Source: Deltaproteobacteria bacterium (GTDB lineage Bacteria > Desulfobacterota > DSM-4660 > Desulfatiglandales > Desulfatiglandaceae). From it: a DNA stretch of 47,668 nt. Below, one piece after another: positions 8,345 through 16,106 of this stretch. The position numbers were made by a program, and so were the translations under genes. A model generated the notes under the pieces. The model saw nothing but the letters and a program-made list of their open reading frames with translations. It was not told the origin of the DNA and made no database searches. Numbering within the stretch: the stretch's first letter is position 1; each line of letters begins with the position of its first letter. The stretch lies in contig JAFDDR010000064.1 in the NCBI GenBank assembly GCA_019310785.1, positions 1-47,668 of the forward strand, written 5' to 3'.

Positions 8345-8797
8345 GTGGAAGCAGAAACATTTGAACCTAAGATCATCGCTTTTATGTGTAACTGGTGTAC
8401 ATATGGGGCGGCGGATTTGGCCGGTGTCAGCAGGATGAAGTATCCCCCCAATATCCGGCCCGTTCGGGTGATGTGTTCGGCTACCATTTCGCCCCATCAC
8501 ATATTGAGGGCGTTTCAGGATGGAGCCGACGGCATTTTGGTCGGGGGGTGACACGTTGGCGACTGCCATTACCTGTATGGTAATTACATGACTGTTAAAA
8601 GGATGACATTTTTACAGGAGCTGCTTGGCCTTTTGGGCCTTGAAGAGCGCTTGCACCTGTCATGGATCTCTTCGGCTGAGGCCCAAAGATTCGTTGAGGT
8701 GGTTACGGATTTCACGGAAAAGATAAAATCATTAGGGCCGAATCCGCTTTTGGCTTTTTCTGAAAAACAAAAGGCAGCGGCTGCGGGGCTACTGTAA
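8345..8797 (+). CDS. mvhD: Selenocysteine-containing MvhD (hydrogenase/Hdr delta subunit)
   Basis: 150 aa from GTG 8345 with AAGGAGAG upstream; read through the in-frame TGA at 8549-8551 as Sec69. The sequence across it is [21 protein letters not shown], which is the conserved MvhD segment with Sec in place of the usual Cys. The N-terminal part has [12 protein letters not shown], providing further [2Fe-2S] ligands. MvhD bridges HdrA to a hydrogenase or formate dehydrogenase and passes electrons to the HdrA flavin. The TGA would otherwise leave two meaningless fragments. It follows hdrA by 53 nt and clearly belongs to the same operon. The nearest electron source in context is formate dehydrogenase FdhA1 rather than a hydrogenase. 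Confidence 0.93.
8549..8582 (+). promoter_or_regulatory. Sec UGA codon and candidate SECIS in mvhD
   Basis: UGA at 8549-8551. A 6-bp stem, UGCCAU (8564-8569) with AUGGUA (8577-8582, one G-U pair), closes a 7-nt loop UACCUGU starting 19 nt after the UGA. The spacing matches the other Sec genes here, but the loop lacks their GGUC, so the fold is less certain. Confidence 0.5.
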
Positions 8798-8808
8798 TCT
8801 AAAGTTAG

Positions 8809-9006
8809 CGGTTCAAGGTTCAGGGTTCAAGGTTCAACGGTTCAAGGTTCAATGGTTCAAAGGTTGTAACCCCTGAACCGTGAACCCCTGAACCGTGAAC
8901 CTAATATGGGTGAAACATGCATGTCGTCTTAACTGAGGTATAATTCTTTTGATATCAGAAAGTTAGGGCTCTTTAACCGTGAACCGTGAACGTTGAACCG
9001 CTCAAC
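8809..9006. repeat. GGTTCA-type repeat cluster in inverted orientation
   Basis: The 232-nt gap between mvhD and the next gene holds no credible ORF. From 8809 to about 8863 there are seven or more GGTTCA(A) units. From about 8868 to 8902 the complementary units CTGAACCGTGAACC appear, so the whole block can fold into an imperfect hairpin. A second short cluster (GAACCGTGAACG...) lies at about 8976-9006, just before the GGAGG of the next gene. Related units recur near 31.9, 36.15 and 36.33 kb. Confidence 0.75.
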
Positions 9007-9029
9007 CTGGGTAGTAAGGAGGTTTTTTT

Positions 9030-9848
9030 ATGAATAACAGGGTCAAAGCCTGGCTTGAAGACGGTACCATAGATGTTTTTTTGGGTTATAAGGAGGTTGA
9101 CCATCACCCATTGCCCTACTGCTTTACGAGAGAGCGACTGGAAGAGGTCGATGATCTCGTGCTCAGTACCGCTCGCTATTCTTTAGAAAAAATTGCTACA
9201 CATATGGCCGCAGTAGAGCCGGACGTCAAGATAGGAATGCTTGCCCGTGATTGCAATCAGAGGGCGTTAAATGTGTTGTATATCTGGAATCAGCTCAATC
9301 CGGACAATGTCAGCACGGTTAGTGTTAATTGTTGTCCCTCAAGGCTTAAAGAACACGCAGACTGTTCCTACTTAGAGACTGAAAACGTCGGACCTTACAA
9401 AAAGCAGGTTGGCGTGGATAACAATCTGACTCCGGAAGATGTTGAGATGTATGGCAAAGAAGAAGGTTTCGACAGGTGGATGTACGAGTTCCAGAAATGT
9501 ATTAAGTGTTACGGGTGCAGGAATATCTGCCCGGTCTGTTTCTGCAAAGAGTGCAGCCTTGAACATGGCGATCTTGTCAGAACCGGCACACTTCTGCCGG
9601 ATATTCCAGTCTTCCATCTCGTCAGGGCGGTGCATATGGCAGGCCGTTGCATCGATTGCGGGTTATGCGAAGATGCCTGCCCAATGGATATCCCGCTTCG
9701 TTTACTCTATCAGAAAGTCAATAAGATTGTTATGGATCTGTTCGACTATAAGACCGGGACCAGCGCTGAACAGTCCCCATTCAGTATATTGGGCGATACT
9801 GTAACGCTGGAACCTAAACCGATTCAACCCGCACAGCCGGGCGATTAA
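9030..9848 (+). CDS. FdhB/FrhB-like iron-sulfur electron-transfer subunit
   Basis: 272 aa. AAGGAGG lies upstream of the ATG. The first 150 residues resemble the C-terminal region of FrhB/FdhB-type subunits, including ARDCNQRAL and SVNCCPSR segments. Residues about 155-180 carry a dense cysteine motif (KCIKCYGCRNICPVCFCKEC), and a further CIDCGLCEDACPMD cluster follows near residue 208, giving at least two [4Fe-4S] sites. The F420-binding part cannot be recognised. By position, between mvhD and fdhA1, it is the likely wire linking the formate dehydrogenase catalytic subunit to MvhD/HdrA. It ends 18 nt before fdhA1. Specific subunit naming is inferred. Confidence 0.75.
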   Translation: MNNRVKAWLEDGTIDVFLGYKEVDHHPLPYCFTRERLEEVDDLVLSTARYSLEKIATHMAAVEPDVKIGMLARDCNQRALNVLYIWNQLNPDNVSTVSVNCCPSRLKEHADCSYLETENVGPYKKQVGVDNNLTPEDVEMYGKEEGFDRWMYEFQKCIKCYGCRNICPVCFCKECSLEHGDLVRTGTLLPDIPVFHLVRAVHMAGRCIDCGLCEDACPMDIPLRLLYQKVNKIVMDLFDYKTGTSAEQSPFSILGDTVTLEPKPIQPAQPGD

Positions 9849-9866
9849 CAAATAAAGGAGTCAGAA

Positions 9867-11915
9867 ATGGAGTGTAAGTTAGTACCATCGGTCTGTTCAT
9901 ACTGTGGAACCGGCTGTGGTGTCCTTTTTGAAGTAATCAATGGAAAAATTGTCAGCACCCTGCCGATGAAAACCCATCCGGTCAATGAGGGAAAGCTGTG
10001 CATCAAAGGCTGGAACCTTCACGAACATGTGAACAGTAGTATGCGTTTAACGCAACCCTTAGTCAAAACGTTTGGTCGATTTATCAAGACTGATTGGGAC
10101 GAAGTGATTCAGCTAACGGCTGATCGTTTCCGGGAAATTGTCGAAAAATACGGCCCGGATAGTATCGGCGTGCTGGTATCGGCTAAAATTACCAATGAGG
10201 AAAACTATCTGGCCCAGAAATTTGCCCGCGCGGCCATTGGCACGAATAACGTAGATCACTGCGCCCGTCTCTGACATTCCTCCACGGTGGCCGGTCTGGC
10301 CGCCGCTTTTGGCAGTGGATCCATGACCAACTCTATTGCTGAAATAGAGGATGCCGGCTGTATTCTTGTAATCGGTTCAAATACCACGGCCTGTCATCCT
10401 TTAATTGCAAGGCGCATCCTGCGGGCCAAGGAAAAAGGGGCCAAACTGATTGTGGCGGATCCGAGAAATATTCAGATTTCCCGCTTTGCTGATGTTGCAG
10501 TCAATCATCGCTTGGGGAGTGACGTGGCCCTCTTAAATGGTATGATGCATATCATTATCAAAAACGGCTGGCATGCCAAGGACTATATCGAGAAAAGAAC
10601 AGAAGACTACGATGCCCTTGAAAAAATGGTTAGCAAATTTACCCCTAAAAAGGTTCAGGCCATTACCGGGGTTAATCCGAACGAGCTGGAGCAGATGACG
10701 GAACTCTATGCGACCAATCCGCCAGCAAGCCTGCTGTACGCTATGGGCATAACCCAGCACACCACCGGCGTGGACAATGTTAAGTCCTGCTGTAACCTGG
10801 CGATGCTGTGCGGTAATGTGGGGGTGCGTGGGGGAGGTGTTAATCCATTGAGAGGTCAGAACAATGTTCAGGGCGCCTGCGATGTGGGCGGCCTGCCCAA
10901 TGTGATGACAGGCTATCAGCCGGTTGCCGATCCCATGGTACTGGAAAAGTTTTCCAAGGCATGGGGGGCGAAACTTTCAGCCACGCCGGGTTTGACCATT
11001 ACCGATATGGTCCCGGCCATGCTGGAAGGTAAGTTAAAGGGATTATATGTAATAGGAGAAAATCCGAAACTCAGCGATCCGGACTGGAACCATTTTAATC
11101 ATGCGCTTAAGGAACTCGATTTTCTGGTTGTTCAGGAGCTGTTTTTATCGGAAACCGCCCAGGTGGCGGATGTAGTTTTTTCCGCTGCATCAGTGGCCGA
11201 AAAGGACGGGACAATTACCAATACTGAACGCCGCTGTATGCAAATCCGAAAAGCGATCGACCCGATTGGAGATACTTTGGCTGACTGGGAAATTATCAGC
11301 AGGCTCTCAACCGCAATGGGCTATGAGATGAGCTATGAGTCTCCGGAACAGATATTTGACGAGATTGCTTCGTTGACACCAAAAAGTTATGCCGGAATGA
11401 CCTACGAGCGCATGGGGTTGGACGGCCTCCAGTGGCCCTGCCCGGATAAGGAACATCCGGGAACGCCTTATCTGCACAAGGATCAATTTGCCCGTGGTAG
11501 AGGTAAGTTCTTTGCCATTGACCACCAGGATCCAGCGGAGATGCCCGATGAGGACTATCCATACTTCCTGACCACCGGTCGGATGTTCGCCCATTTCCAC
11601 ACGGGTACGATGTCCAGGGTCTCCGAACATCTTGATGCGGAGCAAAAAACGGGCTATGTGGATATTAATCCCGAAGATGCCGAGAAGTTGGCCGTGAAGA
11701 ATGGGGATATAGTTGTCCTTTCTTCTCGAAGAGGTGATATAGAAGCGCCGGCTAATCTGACTGATTCGGTGGTGCCCGGAACAGTTTTTCTGCCCATTCA
11801 CTTTGGCGAAATACCGACCAATGTGCTGACCAATGCGGAGGCCGTTGATCCTTTAGCCAAAATCCCCGAGTTTAAGGTAGGTGCCGTGAGAATCGAAAAG
11901 GCTTTGGGTATATAA
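9867..11915 (+). CDS. fdhA: Selenocysteine formate dehydrogenase catalytic subunit FdhA1
   Basis: 682 aa with in-frame TGA at 10272-10274 read as Sec136. The N-terminal [4Fe-4S] ligands are CSYCGTGCGVLF...GKLCIKG. The Sec sits in the classic VDHCARL-U-HSSTVAGLAAAFGSG active-site segment that ligates Mo or W in formate dehydrogenases. Molybdopterin guanine dinucleotide-binding segments follow (GNVGVRGGGVNPLRGQNNVQGACDVG), and the C-terminal domain contains NPEDAEKLAVKNGD. It oxidises formate to CO2 or reduces CO2. The start ATG has AAAGGAG upstream. No Tat signal is present, so it is cytoplasmic. Its operon position after hdrA, mvhD and the FdhB-like gene suggests an Hdr-Fdh confurcating complex. 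Confidence 0.95.
10272..10303 (+). promoter_or_regulatory. Sec UGA codon and SECIS in fdhA1
   Basis: UGA at 10272-10274; a 6-bp stem (GUGGCC at 10287-10292, GGCCGC at 10298-10303) closes the loop GGUCU at 10293-10297, which starts 19 nt past the UGA. The stem-loop sequence is identical in fdhA2. Confidence 0.8.
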
Positions 11916-11974
11916 TAGGGGTGAAGGGGATAGAAACTGCATTGGTTGGTGCGGCTGGTGAGGCACCTGTTTGT

Positions 11975-12385
11975 TCAGGAAAGTCCTGATTTATCCTGAT
12001 CGTGAAACAGTGAAAACATATCGTCTGCTTCCACAAACTGCAGGGAGTGATGCTCACATCCGTTACGGGTGCCGATATTGATGACACCGCCTACCTCCAA
12101 ATTCAAATCAATCATGGGTGCCCCGCAATCGCACATTTGTTGCACTGGAAACGGGTTGTGACAGTGGGGACAGAAAAAAAGGGCAACGGAGCCCATGATA
12201 TCATCCACATCCTCAAATTTCTTGTTGAAACTGCCGTAAATCTGGCTCAAGTAGATATTCCCCGTTTTTTCAAGGACCTTAGCTCCAAGATGGATCGAGG
12301 GGAGATCATCGACCTGAACATCTGGGTTCATCAGAGACTTCTTGCAAGTAGGGCATTTAACTGAAATTCTAACTCGACCGCCCAT
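11975..12385 (-). CDS. Small zinc-ribbon/cysteine-rich protein, unknown function
   Basis: 136 aa with a near-perfect AAGGAGG site upstream of its ATG at 12385, which supports it as a real gene despite no recognised family. CPTC near the N-terminus (residues 11-14), CPHC (72-75), CDCG (85-88) and a late CEHH suggest one or two zinc ribbons. It lies on the opposite strand between the two formate dehydrogenase loci, convergent to fdhA1 with 59 nt between stops. A TCAGGA-AAG-TCCTGA hairpin overlaps its stop codon (11975-11989). A metal-binding accessory or regulatory role is possible but unproven. Confidence 0.7.
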   Translation of the reverse strand: MGGRVRISVKCPTCKKSLMNPDVQVDDLPSIHLGAKVLEKTGNIYLSQIYGSFNKKFEDVDDIMGSVALFFCPHCHNPFPVQQMCDCGAPMIDLNLEVGGVINIGTRNGCEHHSLQFVEADDMFSLFHDQDKSGLS

Positions 12386-12416
12386 ATTATTCCTCCTTAG
12401 TTAGATTATATGAAAC

Positions 12417-12482
12417 GGGTTGCTCCAGGGTGTGATATAACACACCCTAATAAATAAAATTTCATTAAAGGAGGAGCAACCC
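12417..12482 (+). promoter_or_regulatory. Nested inverted repeats masking a strong ribosome-binding site
   Basis: Outer arms gggttgctcc (12417-12426) and ggagcaaccc (12473-12482) are perfect complements. Inside, gggtgtg (12428-12434) and cacaccc (12441-12447) form a second hairpin with a 6-nt loop. The right outer arm overlaps the AAGGAGGAG ribosome-binding site in front of the ATG at 12483, so the fold would hide it. Confidence 0.6.
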
Positions 12483-12566
12483 ATGAAAAAGATAGCCTAT
12501 GCCAAGGCTATGGCGGGACAAGCAGCGTCAATCGTGCTTTTCGGACCCCTTCAGCCTTCGGTCTAA
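12483..12566 (+). CDS. Possible 27-aa small protein or leader peptide
   Basis: A 27-codon ORF beginning MKKIAYAKAMAG and ending in TAA, 7-8 nt after an excellent AAGGAGGAG. It is basic at the start and then hydrophobic. It lies downstream of the nested hairpins at 12417-12482 and about 300 nt before fdhA2. No family is recognised. It may be a regulatory leader peptide, or the start of a decayed gene: the rest of 12567-12869 holds no convincing ORF, only a small hairpin (gactac/gtagtc at 12580-12595). Confidence 0.35.
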   Translation: MKKIAYAKAMAGQAASIVLFGPLQPSV

Positions 12567-12785
12567 ACAGCTTCAGCCTGACTACGTGAGTAGTCACAAC
12601 CAGGCAATGAAGGATGCCAATTATAATATCCAAGGAATCTCAAAACGTCAACCCTCCCTGTTTTTTCCAAATCCACCTGGATGAAATTACAGGAACTTCG
12701 CATGGCTACAGACCAAATGCATTAAATCCACGAAGTTACCATACAAGGCAATAGAGGACCTCCTGAGGCGTTTTTCTAAAACAAC

Positions 12786-12814
12786 TTGACAATAAGGGAT
12801 CAAATAAATAAACA
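12786..12814 (+). promoter_or_regulatory. Candidate promoter of the fdhA2-nuoE-nuoF operon
   Basis: TTGACA at 12786-12791, a 17-nt spacer and TAAACA at 12809-12814. The -35 is perfect and the -10 is weak. It lies 56 nt before the fdhA2 start codon. Confidence 0.35.
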
Positions 12815-12869
12815 TCTGTCATTAATTCTATGCAGGTTCGCTTAAAACTTCAACCGCTATGAGGTAATA

Positions 12870-15575
12870 ATGAGTTCAGAAGGTCTTATAACGATCGATG
12901 GTCAGGAGTTTATATATACGCGGGGTGAAACGATCCTCCATGTGGCGCAGCGGAAGGGGATTTATATCCCTACCCTTTGTTACTTGAAGGGTACATCACC
13001 GACCGGTGCATGCAGGATCTGCCTTGTGGAGCTGGAAGGTGCCAGAAATCTTGTGGCATCTTGCGCAGCACCTGCGGTCCACAACATGGTGGTCAGGACG
13101 GATACACCGAGGGTGATCAGGGCCAGGAAAATGAACCTTGAGTTGCTCCTTGCTTCGGGTCATCATTACTGTGCAACGTGTGAGGCGGACGGGGATTGTC
13201 TGCTCCAGGAACTGGCGTATAAGTACAAGATCGAGACCGTCCGTTATCCTGAAAGTCCCACAAAATATCAGACCGAAGTAAACTCCCTCATCACCCGGGA
13301 TTTTTCCCGGTGCATATTATGCGGGCGATGCGTACAGGCATGTAATGAAGTGCAGGTGAATCAGGCCATCTCTTATGGATATCGTGGAACTGACTCAAAA
13401 ATTGTGACAACGGGAGATAGGCCTTACGCCAATTCCGATTGTGTATTTTGTGGAGAATGTGTTCAGGTCTGCCCTGTGGGTGCGCTGATCTCGACACAAA
13501 GCCGTTTTAAGGGAAAGTCATGGGAATTCCGAAAGGTTCGTACGACTTGTACTTATTGTGGTGTGGGATGTCAGATGTTCCTGCACGTAAAGGACAACGA
13601 AGTGGTTAAGGTGACGGGTGTTACGGATGTGGGTCCGAACTACGGAAGCCTATGTGTAAAGGGCCGGTTCGGTACAGATTTTATTAATGATCCGGACAGG
13701 CTCAAAACACCACTTATCAGGGAAAATGGAAATTTCAGGGAGGCGTCCTGGGATGAAGCGTTAGACCTTGTTGCCAAAAAGCTGACTCGGATCAAGGCTG
13801 AAACAGGTCCGGATTCCATTATGGTCCTGAGCAGCGCGAGAGTGACAAATGAAGAGAATTATCTGGTCCAGAAATTTGCAAGGGCCGTGGTCGGCACCAA
13901 TAATGTAGACCACTGTGCAAGGCTCTGACATTCCTCCACCGTGGCCGGTCTGGCCGCAGCATTCGGAAGCGGGGCCATGACAAACCCCATCGCCGATATT
14001 GAGAAGTCCGATTTGATATTGATTACCGGGTCGAACACCACGGAGAACCATCCTGTCCTGTCTTCCTATGTAAAGCGGGCCGTGACTTTAAAAGGGGCAA
14101 AGCTGATAGTGGTGGACCCCCGCAAAATTCCGATTATACAGTTTGCCACGCACTGGCTGAGACAAAATCTCGGGACCGATGTTGCGTGGATCAATGGAAT
14201 GATGCATGTCATAATCAAGGAAAAGCTTTATGATGAGGAGTATGTCAATTCCCGAACCGTCGGCCTGGATGAAATGAAAAAGGCCGTTCTAAAATACACT
14301 CCGGAATATGTGGAAGAAATCACGGGAATAACCAAGGATCAGCTTATAGCGGCTGCCCGCCTTTATGCGCAGGCCCCTGCAGCATCGATCCTATATGCCA
14401 TGGGCATTACCCAACACACCACCGGGACCGATAATGTCAAGTCCTTGGCCAATCTGGCTATGCTCTGCGGCAACGTGGGTATACAGGGTGGCGGTGTAAA
14501 CCCGCTTCGCGGCCAGAATAATGTCCAGGGCGCCTGTGACATGGGCGCCTTGCCTAATGTGTATACAGGCTACCAGAGGGTCGCTGATTTGGCTATTCGC
14601 TCGCGAATGGAAACGGCGTGGGGCGTTGAAACTCTTCCCCAGCACGATGGCCTTCCGGTGACTGAAATTATGGAAAAAGCCTATGAAGGAACACTGAAGG
14701 GCATGTATATTGTCGGCGAAAATCCAATGGTCTCGGATCCTGACCTGAACCATGCCGAGAAGGCCTTGGAAAACCTGGACTTTTTAGTCGTTCAGGATAT
14801 ATTCCTCACAGAAACGGCGCAAATGGCGGATGTTGTGCTTCCGGCTGCCTCATTTGCCGAAAAAGAGGGGACGTTTGTCAACACGGAAAGAAAGGTTCAG
14901 CGAGTGCGCAAGGCCGTGGAGCCCCCGGGAAGGGCGCAAGAAGACTGGAAAATTATCTCTAAACTTTCCAGGCGTATGGGATATCCTATGAATTATGAAA
15001 GCGCTAATGCCATTATGGAAGAGATTGCCCGGGTAACGCCCTCTTACGGCGGAATAGAATACGGCCGGCTTGAACAGGATGGGATACACTGGCCTTGCCC
15101 CGTAACGGATCACCCCGGGACACCCTGTCTGCACATGGATACGTTTACGTGCGGCCTGGGAGTGTTTCATGCCATAAAATATATTCCCCCGGCAGAGGTA
15201 ACAAACGAAGAATATCCTTTATTTCTCACCACAGGCCGTGTCCTTTACCAGTACCATACAGGTAGTATGACCATGAAATCACGGGGGCTGAACGAACTTG
15301 CACCCGAATGCTTTGTTGAAATTTCGGCCGAGAATGCTGATGAGTACGGCGTAAGGGATGGAGATGTGCTAAAAATTTCATCAAAAAGAGGCGAGATTAA
15401 AGCAAAGGCAAAGCTATCGGACATAGCCGTGAAAGGCACTATCTTTATCCCCTTTCATTATGCACAGGCCGCTGTCAACAGGTTGACCAATGCGGCTCTT
15501 GACCCTACTGCAAAGATTCCGGAGTTCAAGGTATGCGCGGTGCGGATTGAAAAACAAGGGAGCGATGATAAATGA
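12870..15575 (+). CDS. fdhA: NuoG-like selenocysteine formate dehydrogenase FdhA2
   Basis: 901 aa with in-frame TGA at 13926-13928 read as Sec353 (VDHCARL-U-HSSTVAGLAAAFGSG). The N-terminal extension of about 220 residues has a [2Fe-2S] ferredoxin domain (CYLKGTSPTGACRIC), a NuoG-type HHYCATCEADGDC ligand set, and two [4Fe-4S] clusters (CILCGRCVQAC, CVFCGECVQVC). The molybdopterin domain begins with CTYCGVGC and matches FdhA1 through most of its length. This long form is typical of cytoplasmic NAD(P)- or ferredoxin-linked formate dehydrogenases working with NuoE/NuoF-like subunits. Those genes follow directly, the first overlapping by 4 nt. The ATG has GAGG upstream. Confidence 0.95.
13926..13957 (+). 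promoter_or_regulatory. Sec UGA codon and SECIS in fdhA2
   Basis: UGA at 13926-13928; stem GUGGCC (13941-13946) with GGCCGC (13952-13957), loop GGUCU at 13947-13951. It is identical to the fdhA1 element, and the stretch from the UGA through the stem differs by a single base. Confidence 0.8.
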
Positions 15576-16063
15576 ACGGAGAAAAAACACGGAATCCCCA
15601 CCTAACCCCCGAGGTTATGGTAAAAGTAGATGAATTGATCGATCATTACAGGAACAGGCAGGTTAACCTTATTCCGGTACTTGAAGAATGCCAGGACATT
15701 GTTGGGTATCTGCCCGTTGAACTCCAGGAATACATCGGAAGAGGCCTCAATATTCCGGGGAGTACCGTATATGGCGTGGCAACTTTTTACTCCTACTTTT
15801 CCATGGTGCCCAAAGGGCGGCATGTCATAAAGGTTTGCATGGGCACGGCATGTTATGTGAGGGGTATCGGCGAAGTGCTGAACCGTATCAAGTCGCTGTA
15901 TAATCTGGAGGTGGGGGCCACCACTGAAGACATGCGATTTTCACTCGAAGCGGTGCGTTGTCTCGGTGCCTGCGGACTGGCACCCGTAATAGTCATCGAT
16001 TCGGACACGCACGGCGGCGTAAGCCCTGATCAGATTTCAAAAATATTGAGTCGTTACGAATAG
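15572..16063 (+). CDS. nuoE: NuoE-like [2Fe-2S] thioredoxin-fold subunit
   Basis: 163 aa, overlapping the fdhA2 stop by 4 nt (ATGA). It has the NuoE/HndA fold pattern: an N-terminal helical region (YRNRQVNLIPVLEECQDIVGYLP), the GVATFYSYF segment, and four cysteines in CMGTACYVRG and CLGACGLAP that bind a [2Fe-2S] cluster. With NuoF and FdhA2 it forms a soluble diaphorase-type formate dehydrogenase complex. Confidence 0.92.
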   Translation: MNGEKTRNPHLTPEVMVKVDELIDHYRNRQVNLIPVLEECQDIVGYLPVELQEYIGRGLNIPGSTVYGVATFYSYFSMVPKGRHVIKVCMGTACYVRGIGEVLNRIKSLYNLEVGATTEDMRFSLEAVRCLGACGLAPVIVIDSDTHGGVSPDQISKILSRYE

Positions 16064-16106
16064 TTATTCGGGCTGAGACTCATGCGGCAAATCCGGAGGT
16101 ATGTTG

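Noticed and set aside
12499-12684. 61-aa ORF overlapping the micro-ORF
   Set aside because: Out of frame with the strong ribosome-binding site and of non-protein-like composition.
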